DNA of 64,000 bases from Firmicutes bacterium AM55-24TS (GCA_003460745.1 QTVU01000010.1:11859-75858), one strand, 5' to 3'; counted from the stretch's first letter, positions 1-10,278 are shown. The notes: generated by a model not told the origin, from the sequence alone. Numbers and translations are program-made.

Positions 1-1516
1 GACCAATCATATAAGTTTCCTGTGCTTTATATGCGTTGTAGAATTCTTCAAATGTCGTCATATCTTCAACATTGCCTGTCTTGATACTGATTTGAGCACC
101 CTTATCAACACCGTTTGAGAACACAAGTTCAAGCGGACGACACATATTAAAGAATGCCGCGTCATGCCAACCGTCTGTCTTAAACGGTTTCTGCGGTTCA
201 ACACAACCGATAATGCCGTATTCTCTTGCATCTGCAAGAGTAACACCTCTGCTCATAAGTGCAGGAATGATGACTTCATCGTTGTAGTATGCAGGCAAGC
301 CTACACCAGTTCTTGTAAGCTCTGCACATTTAATCAAAAATTCATTTGGCGTGCCGTTCCATATTCTTACCGAGAATGACGGAGCAGGTAATTGAGTGTG
401 CATTGACGCTTGAATACATAGGAATGACAAGTCATTTGTTGCGTCAAGACCATCTGCGTTTTGTCCGCCCGCCGTTAAATTTTGGAACAAGCTGTATCCT
501 GCAAAGCCGTATGACGATGCCTCATCCCTTGCTTTATTAAGGTCGTTAAACTTAACCCAAATACAGTCAAGTATTTCCTGTGCAAATTCGCGTGTAAGCG
601 AACCGTTGTCAATGCTGTTCTTATAATACGGATACAAATATTGGTCAAAACGTCCGGCAGAAATTGAGTGACCGCTTGATTCAATTTGAAGTAACATCTG
701 TATAAACCAAAATGTCTGACAAGCCTCATAGAAGTTTCTTGCAGGATTTTCAGGCACGTTTGCACAGTTGTTTGCAATTACAAGCAATTCTTGTTTTCTT
801 GTCGGATTTGTACACTTTTGAGCCATTTCATAAGCAAGATTTGCGTAACGTCTTGCGTAATTTATAACCGCGTTACACGAAATTATAATCGATTCAAGAA
901 ATTCGTGTCTTTTTGCATAATCAGCATCATACACGTTGCACTTATTCAATTCTTCCTGAACTTCCGCAATAATCCCCTTGTAACCTATTCTCATAACTTT
1001 ACCGTAGTCAACTGTAACGTGTCCGATACCGTTATAGAAATAGTTACCCGGTGTAAAAATGTTGTGTTCAATCGCCGCAGCAGCCTCAGGCGCCATATAT
1101 GAAAGTGCTAAATCGCTGTTTGTCTTGTTCTTCCAATAAGGAAAAATCTTTCTAAGTACAGCCTTGTTTTCCTCTGAAATATGGAATGGATCTGCCTCAC
1201 GAAATTCGATAGTATCAAGTTCGCTTTCAAGCCATTCATACGAAAACTCAGGGAACACCTGACAGCTTCTCGGTGCTTTTGTCGAACTTCCGACAATAAG
1301 TTCATTATCTCTGATTGTAATAGGAATATTGTTAAGTATATGTTCAAAAGCCAAAGCTCTTCTCTTTACAGTTGGAAGTTGTTCAGTCTGCTGATAACTT
1401 TCCGTAATAAGTACCGCTCTGTCTACTTCGATTTCAGGCATTTTGCGATACAATTCTTCCTTTAGCTTTTTAATTCTGTCAGTCATAGGAATGTTTGTTG
1501 TATTAAAGGTTCTCAT
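1..1516 (-). CDS. glycyl radical enzyme (PFL-like dehydratase/lyase type), N-terminal 505 residues, cut by window edge
   Basis: The reading frame runs from ATG at 1516 (preceded by GAGGGA) off the left edge with no stop. The visible part matches the pyruvate formate-lyase-like glycyl radical family: a Ser-Gly-Arg-Phe-Asp-Gln-Tyr stretch near residue 287, and the active-site loop Gly-Cys-Val-Glu-Pro-Gln with Cys438 and Glu440. In the known family, Cys followed two residues later by Glu marks the eliminating enzymes (glycerol/diol dehydratase, hydroxyproline dehydratase, choline lyase), whereas true pyruvate formate-lyases carry two adjacent cysteines. The glycyl radical site and any activating enzyme lie outside the window, so the substrate cannot be assigned. 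It lies downstream of uxaC on the same strand but has its own promoter and is separated by a terminator, so shared function is only a possibility. Confidence 0.85.
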   Translation of the reverse strand, partial: MRTFNTTNIPMTDRIKKLKEELYRKMPEIEVDRAVLITESYQQTEQLPTVKRRALAFEHILNNIPITIRDNELIVGSSTKAPRSCQVFPEFSYEWLESELDTIEFREADPFHISEENKAVLRKIFPYWKNKTNSDLALSYMAPEAAAAIEHNIFTPGNYFYNGIGHVTVDYGKVMRIGYKGIIAEVQEELNKCNVYDADYAKRHEFLESIIISCNAVINYARRYANLAYEMAQKCTNPTRKQELLVIANNCANVPENPARNFYEACQTFWFIQMLLQIESSGHSISAGRFDQYLYPYYKNSIDNGSLTREFAQEILDCIWVKFNDLNKARDEASSYGFAGYSLFQNLTAGGQNADGLDATNDLSFLCIQASMHTQLPAPSFSVRIWNGTPNEFLIKCAELTRTGVGLPAYYNDEVIIPALMSRGVTLADAREYGIIGCVEPQKPFKTDGWHDAAFFNMCRPLELVFSNGVDKGAQISIKTGNVEDMTTFEEFYNAYKAQETYMIG

Positions 1517-1557
1517 ACTCTTCCCTCACTTAATTATAGTAATATCAATTTACTATA

Positions 1558-1586
1558 ATTATATCACATATTTATTACATTTTCAA
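1558..1586 (-). promoter_or_regulatory. sigma-A promoter for the glycyl radical enzyme gene
   Basis: On the minus strand TTGAAA (1581-1586), a 17-bp spacer and a perfect TATAAT (1558-1563) lie about 40 bp upstream of the ATG at 1516. This is a near-consensus vegetative promoter. Confidence 0.7.
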
Positions 1587-1636
1587 TACTTTTTAATAGT
1601 TAAAGACCGTTAAATTAATAACTATATGCAACAAAA

Positions 1637-1671
1637 AACAGACAAAATCGTAATAACGATTTTATCTGTTT
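1637..1671 (-). terminator. intrinsic terminator of uxaC
   Basis: An inverted repeat (AAACAGACAAAATCG paired with CGATTTTATCTGTTT, one mismatch) starts just after the uxaC stop. On the minus strand it is followed by a T-run. Confidence 0.75.
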
Positions 1672-1675
1672 ACAA

Positions 1676-3076
1676 TTACATTTCAACATTAAAATATCTT
1701 TTTGCATTGTTAAAGCAAATATCCTCAACTATCTTTCCAAGTGTATCAAAATCATCCGGAAATTCGCCGTTTTCAACCCACTCACCAAGCATATTGCAAA
1801 GAATACGTCTGAAATATTCATGACGTGTGTATGAAAGAAAACTTCTCGAATCAGTAAGCATACCTACAAACTTATTCAATGCACCCAAATTCGCAAGTGC
1901 TTTCATTTGTTCAACCATTCCGTCACGTTGGTCATTAAACCACCATGCCGAGCCAAACTGCATTTTTCCTGCCGTTTCAGCTGATTGGAAGTTACCGAGC
2001 ATTGTTGCAAGAACATAATTATCCTTTGGATTTAATGTATAAAGAATCGTTTTCGGCAGTCCGTCGTTACATTCCATTGCGTCAAGCAAAGCCGAAAGGT
2101 CTGCCGCAATTTCATAATCTGCGATTGAGTCAAAACCGACATCTGCGCCGAGTTTTTTGAACATAGCCGAATTATTGTTTCTCAAAGCACCGATATGTAA
2201 CTGCATTGCCCAATCAAGTTCACTGTACTTTTTCGCAAGTCTTATAAGTGTTTCACACTTGAATGCGTTGATTTCATCATCACTCAAACTTTCACCGTTC
2301 ATTTTCTTTGCAAAAACATCGTCTGCGCTATAATCTCTGTTAAACGGTACACCGTCAAGAGCATGGTCGCTTATACGACAACCCGCATTATGAAAATAAT
2401 CAATTCTTTCATTGACTGCGGCTATAAGTTCATCGTAATTTTTTATGTCCCTACCGCATACGTTTCCAAGTGCTTTGACATAATCCGCAAAATCAGTCTT
2501 TTCGATATTGATCAATCTGTCAGGTCTAAATGCCGGTAAAACCTTTGCTTTTATGTGTCCCTTTTCTGCAATTAATTTGTGATATTCAAGCGAATCAATA
2601 GGGTCATCAGTTGTGCAAAGTACCGCAACATTTGATTGATTTATAAGTGTTGACGGGCTCATTTTTGTTTCTTTTATAACCTTGTTGCACTTTTCCCATA
2701 TTGTATCGCAATTTTCCGCCGTAACAACTTCATCAACATTAAAATATCTCTTTAATTCAAGGTGTGTCCAATGATAAAGTGGATTGCCTATAGCATACTG
2801 CAAACAGCCACAAAACGCTTTAAATTTATCATAGTCGCTCTTGTCACCGGTTATGTAACTCTCGTCAATACCGTTTGAACGCATATATCTCCACTTATAA
2901 TGGTCACCGCCCAAGAAAATCTGAGTAATATTTTCAAACGGCTTGTCCTCATACATCATTTGAGGGCTTAAATGACAGTGATAATCAAAAATCGGCATAT
3001 CCTTTGCATAGTCATTAAACAGCTTTACCGCCGTTTCATTATTCAACATAAAATTATCGTCCATAAACTTTTTCAT
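1676..3076 (-). CDS. uxaC: uronate (glucuronate/galacturonate) isomerase
   Basis: UxaC interconverts D-glucuronate and D-fructuronate (and galacturonate/tagaturonate), the first intracellular step of hexuronate catabolism. The 466-residue product has the family's usual length. It opens with the metal-binding Phe-Asp-Tyr-His-Cys-His-Leu-Ser-Pro motif near residue 32, and the family's amidohydrolase-like barrel follows. I choose the ATG at 3076 over the one at 3082: GAGG lies 8 bases upstream of the former but only 2 from the latter. The gene is divergent from the AraC regulator and 1.5 kb from a GH115 alpha-glucuronidase, which supports glucuronate as the physiological substrate. The intergenic region carries repeated CTCAAA/TTTGAG motifs that could be operators. 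Confidence 0.95.
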   Translation of the reverse strand: MKKFMDDNFMLNNETAVKLFNDYAKDMPIFDYHCHLSPQMMYEDKPFENITQIFLGGDHYKWRYMRSNGIDESYITGDKSDYDKFKAFCGCLQYAIGNPLYHWTHLELKRYFNVDEVVTAENCDTIWEKCNKVIKETKMSPSTLINQSNVAVLCTTDDPIDSLEYHKLIAEKGHIKAKVLPAFRPDRLINIEKTDFADYVKALGNVCGRDIKNYDELIAAVNERIDYFHNAGCRISDHALDGVPFNRDYSADDVFAKKMNGESLSDDEINAFKCETLIRLAKKYSELDWAMQLHIGALRNNNSAMFKKLGADVGFDSIADYEIAADLSALLDAMECNDGLPKTILYTLNPKDNYVLATMLGNFQSAETAGKMQFGSAWWFNDQRDGMVEQMKALANLGALNKFVGMLTDSRSFLSYTRHEYFRRILCNMLGEWVENGEFPDDFDTLGKIVEDICFNNAKRYFNVEM

Positions 3077-3117
3077 TACCATTACCTCACAGTATTATTT
3101 TATATTCTTATTATATA

Positions 3118-3166
3118 CTCAAAACAGAATTTGAGCCACATATATTTTGCTTTAATTCAGCTCAAA
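3118..3166. promoter_or_regulatory. candidate operator: three CTCAAA/TTTGAG half-sites upstream of uxaC
   Basis: CTCAAA (3118-3123) and TTTGAG (3130-3135) form an inverted repeat with a 6-bp spacer. A further CTCAAA lies at 3161-3166, so TTTGAGC (3130-3136) and GCTCAAA (3160-3166) make a second inverted pair 30 bp apart centre to centre. They lie in the uxaC/AraC divergent region, close to uxaC. Regulator binding is inferred, not shown. Confidence 0.4.
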
Positions 3167-3230
3167 TCTTACAAATCTTGCTTAACATTTATTATATCAC
3201 ATTTTCATACAAACGCAACTCATTTTTGAA

Positions 3231-3259
3231 TTGACCGCACACAAAAATTATGCTAAAAT
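3231..3259 (+). promoter_or_regulatory. sigma-A promoter for the AraC-family regulator
   Basis: TTGACC (3231-3236), a 17-bp spacer and TAAAAT (3254-3259) lie directly upstream of the GAGGTG ribosome site of the TTG-started gene at 3279. Confidence 0.6.
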
Positions 3260-3278
3260 TATTTTGAGGTGAGTTTGA

Positions 3279-4121
3279 TTGGAAAAGACGATACGACGCG
3301 TTATGTATGACAAATCTTATACATATACTTACAGAACAGGTATGTCCGAAGGACCAATTCTCGGCAATCATATGCACATATATTACGAATTTTTGCAACT
3401 TATTGAGGGCAATGCGCTTTACAATGTCGAAGGCACGGAATACGAAATTTCTTCGGGCGATTTATTAATCACCAATCCAAACGAATTTCACTTTATTACG
3501 TTTCCGAAAAAAAGCGTTTATCATCGTCAGTTTTTGCAGATACACAGCAGCTTTGTTTCATCAATGAATCCGCATATTTTAGACACTTTAAATGTCCGAA
3601 AATTCGGAACAAACAACAGAATACCAGCTGAAATATTCAATAAATACAATCTCGGTGATATTTTCAAAGGCGTTGAACATTACTCTGCAAACCCAACAGA
3701 TGATACTGATTTTATGGTTTCCACATATGCCGCACAACTTGTCGTAAAACTGAGTGAAATTCTTAAAAAAGAATTTCTTGTAAACGACACCTCCTCAAAA
3801 AATAAACACATCAAAGAAATTCAAAACTACATTGAACAAAATTTCACACGCAATTTGAATATTGATGATATTGCGGAACATATGTTTTTAAATAAGTCAT
3901 ATATCAGCCGTCTTTTCAAAAGCGAAACAGGTCTTACAATATCCGTTTATATAAATATGCGCCGCGTTATGATGGCAAAAAATCTGTTGCTTGCTGGCGA
4001 AAATGCAATGGACATTTTTTATCAATGCGGTTTTAGTGACTACACCACTTTTTATCGTGTGTTTAAAAAATACACCGATATGTCACCCAAACAATTTAAG
4101 AAAAAGCACTCAAATATATAA
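3279..4121 (+). CDS. AraC-family transcriptional regulator
   Basis: A 280-residue cytoplasmic regulator. The N-terminal half resembles the cupin-like sensing domain of AraC proteins (the HxHxYYEF stretch near residue 30 and the ISSGDLLITNP turn near 58). Residues about 185-280 hold the two helix-turn-helix motifs, ending in the classic GFSDYTTFYRVFKKYTDMSP signature. The start is TTG at 3279, supported by GAGGTG seven bases upstream; no in-frame ATG gives the full cupin domain. Divergent orientation to uxaC makes it the likely uronate- or oligosaccharide-responsive regulator of uxaC and perhaps of the GH115 gene; this is inferred from position. It ends in a strong terminator. Confidence 0.9.
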   Translation: MEKTIRRVMYDKSYTYTYRTGMSEGPILGNHMHIYYEFLQLIEGNALYNVEGTEYEISSGDLLITNPNEFHFITFPKKSVYHRQFLQIHSSFVSSMNPHILDTLNVRKFGTNNRIPAEIFNKYNLGDIFKGVEHYSANPTDDTDFMVSTYAAQLVVKLSEILKKEFLVNDTSSKNKHIKEIQNYIEQNFTRNLNIDDIAEHMFLNKSYISRLFKSETGLTISVYINMRRVMMAKNLLLAGENAMDIFYQCGFSDYTTFYRVFKKYTDMSPKQFKKKHSNI

Positions 4122-4146
4122 AAAGCGACTTGATAGTCGCTTTTTT
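4121..4146 (+). terminator. intrinsic terminator after the AraC gene
   Basis: AAAAGCGACT, a TGAT loop and AGTCGCTTTTTT begin at the stop codon of the regulator. Because both arms have A/T tails it may also stop the convergent gene ending at 4150. Confidence 0.85.
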
Positions 4147-4149
4147 GTA

Positions 4150-4449
4150 TTAAACATCAAATTGGTTTATGTACTTTTTAAATGCTCTGAAATCTTCTTT
4201 TGTTAGGACAACTTCACCGTAGCAATAATCCTTATTTCTTATCACTCCCCATATTCTTTTTACCTTGTCTGCAAATCTTCTTATAAAGTTTTCTTGTTTA
4301 GAATAAAACTTGCTTGTTAATAAAGTTGCAAACATAATTATATCAGCGTCCGCATCTTCTAAATCAACCTTAAACTTTATTGCATCATCACAACCACATT
4401 TACAATCCAAAATCAAATTTGTCTTATCCTCTGTCATAAATACCGCCAT
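4150..4449 (-). CDS. conserved hypothetical protein (99 aa)
   Basis: A small protein with no signal peptide or membrane segment. It carries an N-terminal Cys-Lys-Cys-Gly-Cys cluster (about residues 17-21) that may bind metal, and a C-terminal basic/aromatic segment. I recognise it only as a type of short clostridial protein of unknown function. A textbook AGGAGG sits ten bases before the ATG at 4449, and the frame ends at a shared terminator, so it is probably real. It lies between the AraC gene and the GH115 gene, but nothing ties it to uronate metabolism. Confidence 0.7.
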   Translation of the reverse strand: MAVFMTEDKTNLILDCKCGCDDAIKFKVDLEDADADIIMFATLLTSKFYSKQENFIRRFADKVKRIWGVIRNKDYCYGEVVLTKEDFRAFKKYINQFDV

Positions 4450-4541
4450 ACTGTGTTTCCTCCTTACACATATTTTACTTATAGTAGTTTTTATTGTTTA
4501 TATAATACACCAAACAAAGTCCGTAAAACAGGACTTTACAA

Positions 4542-4574
4542 AAAATGAGTCCGACTTTGTGCCGAACTCATTTT
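4542..4574 (-). terminator. intrinsic terminator of the GH115 gene
   Basis: AAAATGAGTCCG pairs with CGAACTCATTTT (one mismatch) just after the stop at 4580. A second short hairpin (AAAGTCC/GGACTTT, 4516-4537) lies further downstream. Confidence 0.65.
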
Positions 4575-4579
4575 ATATT

Positions 4580-7500
4580 TTATTCAGTTATATCTTCACT
4601 TACCATTGTAAGATTATCAAGACCTACCGTTCCGTTAGACTTTGCGGCTCTAAGGTAGAATGAGCCTATTTCCGTTATATCATTTGAACTGTAGAAATCC
4701 AAATCATTAAGTTCGGCTGTTATGTCGCTGTCATTTTTCAAAGTCACATTAATTTTCTTTGTAGCGAAATTAATTTCAGCGTTTAGGTGTATCCATGAAC
4801 CGACAAAATCGCTTGACACTGTTTGACCGTTTACAAGCAATGTACTTCCGGAATTGTATTCAACCGCAATTATATGTCCGTCATATTTTTTACTTTTGTT
4901 TACAAAGCCGTAATTCACGTTGTTACTGTCAAATTTCGGTGATGTATCGCCGATTGAGAATTGACTGTTACCCGCAGTTCCCTTTGGTGCAAATTTAATA
5001 TCGGCATTTACCGTAACCGTTTTATTTGTACAATCTATAGTATCAAATTTCTGCCATACTCCTACCGTTGAACCCGTTGACGCATAGCTTAAATAACTGT
5101 TTTCATTATCATTTGCAACAGTCAATTTAGGATTTCCGCCGCCGTATGTCAATGCACTGTCATCAATAGTATAATTTTCAAAATCGGCATAGAAATCATA
5201 TTCGCCGCCTACATCATATACAAGAGTAAATATGTTATTCTCCTCAAGTTTATCTTCAGTATATACCGACTTTTCGGCATTATACTTATATGTGTACACC
5301 TTACCGTCACGTTTAACAACTTGGTCTTTACGGTAATCAGCAGAAACGGTATACTTATCTCCGACATAGAAATCGCCTGTTTCCGTTACGCTTTCCATAA
5401 TATCATTACCTTGATTGTCTTTAAATTCAATCGCAATATCCGCCTTTGTTAAATCCATTACAGAAACCATTGGTACAGTGATATTTTTCGATTCGGTTGC
5501 CTGTGAAAGTTCAAGTTTTTGTCCTGCGTCACGGTAGCCGTCTGCTGTTGCACTGATTAAATAATCACCCTCGCAAAGCAAATATTCACCGTTTGAATTA
5601 GGTGTAAGCACTGCATCGCTTATACCGTCTTTAACAACAATATTTGCGTCAACACTTTCCTTGCTCTTTGAATCAACCGCACCGAATGTCATTTTATACT
5701 GCGGTCCGCTGACTTTGCCGATGCTTACATTATCAACAATACACGATCTGTCGGCATATCCATGATTTGAGCTGAAATTTATACCGCCAAGACTTCCTGT
5801 GCTGTCACCGATTTTGCCTGTAAATTCAGCAGTCTGTCCGCCGTCATATGATACGGTCACATACGCCTTATTTGAACCGAAATCAATTACATTTTTAAAG
5901 TGAGTCGGTTTATTTGATGATGAGCTGTTATTTCCTCTTGATATTGCCGCCGACAATTTTGAATAATCATCAAGAACATCATTACCGCCTATTTTAACAT
6001 TCGTATTACCGGATAAATCATATGCACAAATTTGTGTTGATACGATTGCTTTACCGTTTGCGTCTGTAAGGCTGTATGACATTGTTTTACCGCTGTGCTT
6101 ACCGAATGTAATATCAAATTCAACCGTCAATGTTTCGCCTTGTGAAGTTACTACAGGCTTTGCATACTGCATTGACGCACTGCCTGTTGAAGTACCTTTT
6201 GTTGAATTGTTCATCAAAATCTGACCGTTATTGTTTACCGTATCACCTGTCAATGTAAACGCATTTGCACCGTTAGTATCGTTTAAGTCGGTATCAAATT
6301 TCCACAGGCTTACTTGTGTTTCTTCGCCTTGAGTATCAGGAGTTATATTTTTTACAGTATTCTTTGTTTCATCATAAGTACTGTCCTTATCCACTCCGAC
6401 ACGAATATAGTATTTTCCTTCTTCTTCGTTCCACGGAATGTATTTGTAGCTGTCACTGTCAAGTGTTTCGCCGTATACATACTTAATATTATCCGCTGTA
6501 ATGTCTTCCGATATTTCACAATCAGCTGCCAATACAACAGACTTTTTACCGTATAAAGAACTGAAATCTGTTTTTAGAGTGATATAATTATCCTCTGCTT
6601 CCGCCTTAATCTTACCGAATGTTTTAAACGGTGCAATCGGCTGCATATCTGTTAAATTATCTACTACATATATCGCATATGATGTTGCATTATCTGCCAA
6701 AGCCAAATTGACATTTACCGTTGTTTTGCCGTTTATTTCGGCTTTATTCATAGCTGTTGATACCGCATTGCCGTCCTTATCATAGCCGACAGTAAATACA
6801 ACCGCATTTTGTGTATTTTCTGTTAAACCGATTAAATCAACAGTCTTTACATTATTATTTTCCACTGACACATTACCTACAACCGCCTTTGGCTCATATG
6901 TCTTGTCAATACCGCTGACTTCCGTATCTTCCGTTACGGTTGATGTTTCTTTTGTTGTGTTATATGTTGTGTTGTAGCTTTCAGGTGCGCCGAAATACGA
7001 ATTTATATTATTCTTAGAAAGAAGCATTTTGTCTATGACTACGCCTGTTGACACATTGTACACTCTTACAGTATGATACCCCGCCTCAGAAACATTAATC
7101 TTTGTTGTAAGCTTTTCACTGTTGCACAATACGCCTTTTGACCATGCGTCCGTCTTGCTCCTGCTTCCGCTGTATTTATTAGTTCCGCTTAACACGGTAG
7201 GAGTACCGTCATCTATCGCTACCGCCAAACGCATAGTTCCGCGTTCGTTGAGAGTAGGCATACGATAAACGTCCAATGTGTATGAACCTACATTTGTGAA
7301 GTAAACCTTGTACTCCATATATGCCGCTGAATTGGTTAAATCACTTTCCTTTGCATTTGAGGCTGTTTCAGGATAAGCTTTCATTGTGTTTCCGCTTCTG
7401 CCGAAGTCTTTCTCTTCTTTCCATTCATAGCCGTTTACATCAAATTTATCTGTGTAGTGTTCAGCTTCTATCGAAACAACTCCGCCTGCCTCAACATATG

Positions 7501-10278
7501 TTTTTTCAGAAATTTGTTCTGTCGGATTTTCGATTGTTACGGCAATCTGCTTTGTATCAAGAACATTATCACCTATTTTTTGCTCAACGGTAACCGTTGC
7601 ATTGTTTACTCCGTCTGCCGCCTTTGATTTATCAACACTTATATGCACTCTGTCACTGCCGTATGATGTTCCGCTTGTCTTGTCAAATACAAGTGCATTT
7701 GAGTCTGACGTAATTTCATAGTCAAGTCCGCCGTAACCTTTGTTAATTACGTCAATAAATTTATCATATGTATCATAAGTTGAAACTGTCATAGTCGGAT
7801 TATCCGAATAATCCATCTGCGAATCGGTCATTACCGCAAGTTCGGTATAATCAAGCGATGATACTTTCGGTGCGTTAAGTTCTGTAGTTATATGTGCGTC
7901 ACAACCTTGCAATTTTGACGGATTGTTATTCATAATGTTGTTCCACTTGCCGTCCAGCATAGAGTTGTAATAAGCCATATCCGTATTGATTTGCTTAACC
8001 GCATTATCAGCTTCTTCAGCATACTTATTAGCCGCCGCACCTCTGTTTTGGCTTACATACAAATTTGCTCTGTCGGTCTGTACATAGTCGATAGCCATAT
8101 TTGTTGCGGTACGTATAGGGTACAATGCAAGTTCAAAGAATGACGCTTGCTTATCTGTCGGAAGTTTTTCGTATAGCTTTTCCGCTCTTGCACAAATATC
8201 TTTATATTCGTTTATATATCTTTCACCCTCATCACCGTATGCAGTCATCGAGAAATCACCTGTTCTTAAAAATTCAGGTCGCTTTGCGTTTGCAATTTCA
8301 TAATACTTATCCATTATATCAGCATATTCTTTTGCGTCCGTTTCATTCATATTAAAATCACGTTTTGCGTTCTGCTCATATATTGAAGAGATTTCTGTAT
8401 TTGATGTTGACCATACGTTTTTAGCCAAATCGGCAAAGTATTCAATTTCTTTTTCAGCCGGTTTCAAGTCACCTACGTTTAATATCCAAACCTTATTTGC
8501 ACCCATATCATATGACTTTTTAAGTTCTTCACGAATAAGTCCCGGCTGTGTGCTTGAAAGCCACAGATAACTCGTAGGATAACCGTAATAAGAAATATGA
8601 TAGTAGATACCTGTTTTACCTGCTCTTGCACGTTCCGCATCATCCGCATTTTGACGTACATATCCGTAGTTGTCATCTGTCCACATAATTGTTACATCAT
8701 CGGGAATTTTTAACGCTCCTGTGTTGTATATCGCTTGTACGTCTTTATACGGAATGAATATTTGAGGTATATCCTCGATTTTACGACCGTCTGTGCAAAG
8801 TTCTTCTTCAAGAATTTTTCTTTGTGTTGCAATAATTTCGTTTAATGCGGTTGTTGTGTCCATATTTGTTGAGAATGAACCGTCATGAACACCACGCATA
8901 CCAAGTGTATAGATATTTTCGTAACTGCCGTTTGTCTTTACACTGTCACGCCAGTAATCAGCTAAAAACTCCTTATTATCAACCGCATTACCGTCACCGT
9001 CATGATCAGTCCACATATATGAAACCGATCTGCGCTGTCGTCCTTTGTATTGATGTACAGCTTTTTGTCAGGGTGATCCGCAAGCCATTGTTGCTGATAC
9101 GGATAAAGTTCACCAAGGTTATTTCTCAAAAGCGGCTCAGCGTGTGAGGATCCCATAACTATACCGTATTTATCGGCAAGCACCGCATTTTCGGCGTCCA
9201 AATGGAATGCGTTCGAATACTGGTGCATCGCAGGCCATAGAGTGTTAGCCTTTAAACGAAGAATAAGCTCGTATATTTTTTCATACGTTTCCTTATTCAT
9301 ATTTCCGTCACCCATTGAGGTTGACCATTGGTTTAAGTTGTATTCATCATTTAGGAAAATCCCTCGATACTGAACACTCGGCTCATCTTCCGTATATCCA
9401 TCTTTAGGAAGATTGATATATAATTCGTCCGCTTTTTTGGGCTTTACGTCCGCCCACCATTTCCATGGTGACACACCGATTTTTTCACAGAAATCATATA
9501 TGCCGTAAATCGTACCGCGTTTATCCGAACCGGCAATAATAAGATTACCGCCGTTTTCTTGAACGGTAAAACTTTCCCACTTATCCTTTATTTCTGAAAC
9601 GTCAATCGCTCCCATTTCCGCAAGCAAATCTATCGCCTTACTGTTTCCGAGTGTACCGACTATAATATTTGCATCGCTCCAATCATTATCTGCCGGCATA
9701 GTTGCTTTCGGCGTTTCGGTATATGTATAGCTGTTTGCGATCGGTGTAACAGTCAATTTGTCATTTTCTGTTTTCCACGCAAATGCTTTTACCGTTTTAC
9801 CTTCAAAACTCGGAAGTTCTTTAAAATGCGCCGTTCCGTTTGTACTGTTTATGTTGTCCTCCGATATAAGCACCTTTTCTATCGTTCCGTCAGTGTTGTA
9901 CACCGCAATAATGCCTTTGCCGTTTTCCGTAAGCGACTTGTAACCGTCAACAGACATACTTGCCGATGCAATATTAATGCCAGAAATTTTCACTTCATCT
10001 GACATTGACTGAATATCTGCATTAATCGTAACAGTCTGCCCCGATACGTCCGATAAATCGTCTTTCATATCTCCCACTGCACGAATTACACTCTCATAAT
10101 CATTGCTGTCAACATAAATTTTAGCTTGCTTGTCTTTTCCGATAAGCTTAACACCTGTATCAGCAGAAATGTAACCCGATACGGAATTGTTTACCGTATT
10201 GTCTGCCAACGCCGTCATAGGTACGGCTGTCGGTATCATCATTGCCGTCACAATAAGTGCTGAAATAAACTTTTTCAT
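4580..10278 (-). CDS. secreted multidomain GH115 xylan alpha-glucuronidase (one frameshift)
   Basis: Family GH115 enzymes cleave (4-O-methyl)glucuronic acid from xylan side chains. The start is ATG at 10278, preceded by GGAGGAAAGG; residues 1-25 form a signal peptide ending in Ala-Leu-Ala. GH115 hallmarks follow: SPWKWWADV near residue 272, YRGIFLNDE, and LRLKANTLWPAMHQYSNAF. The catalytic part runs to about residue 630 or beyond. A GH115 C-terminal-like carbohydrate domain (about 930-1100), a small beta module (about 1140-1220), a concanavalin-like domain (about 1320-1525), a CnaB-like domain (about 1526-1606) and a final concanavalin-like domain (about 1690-1899) come next. The frame is broken at 9022-9024: adding one A (T on the coding strand) restores Arg-Phe-Ser-Tyr-Met-Trp and a 1899-residue product. 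No SLH, sortase or dockerin signal is visible, so it is probably released or bound through its beta domains. Confidence 0.9.
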
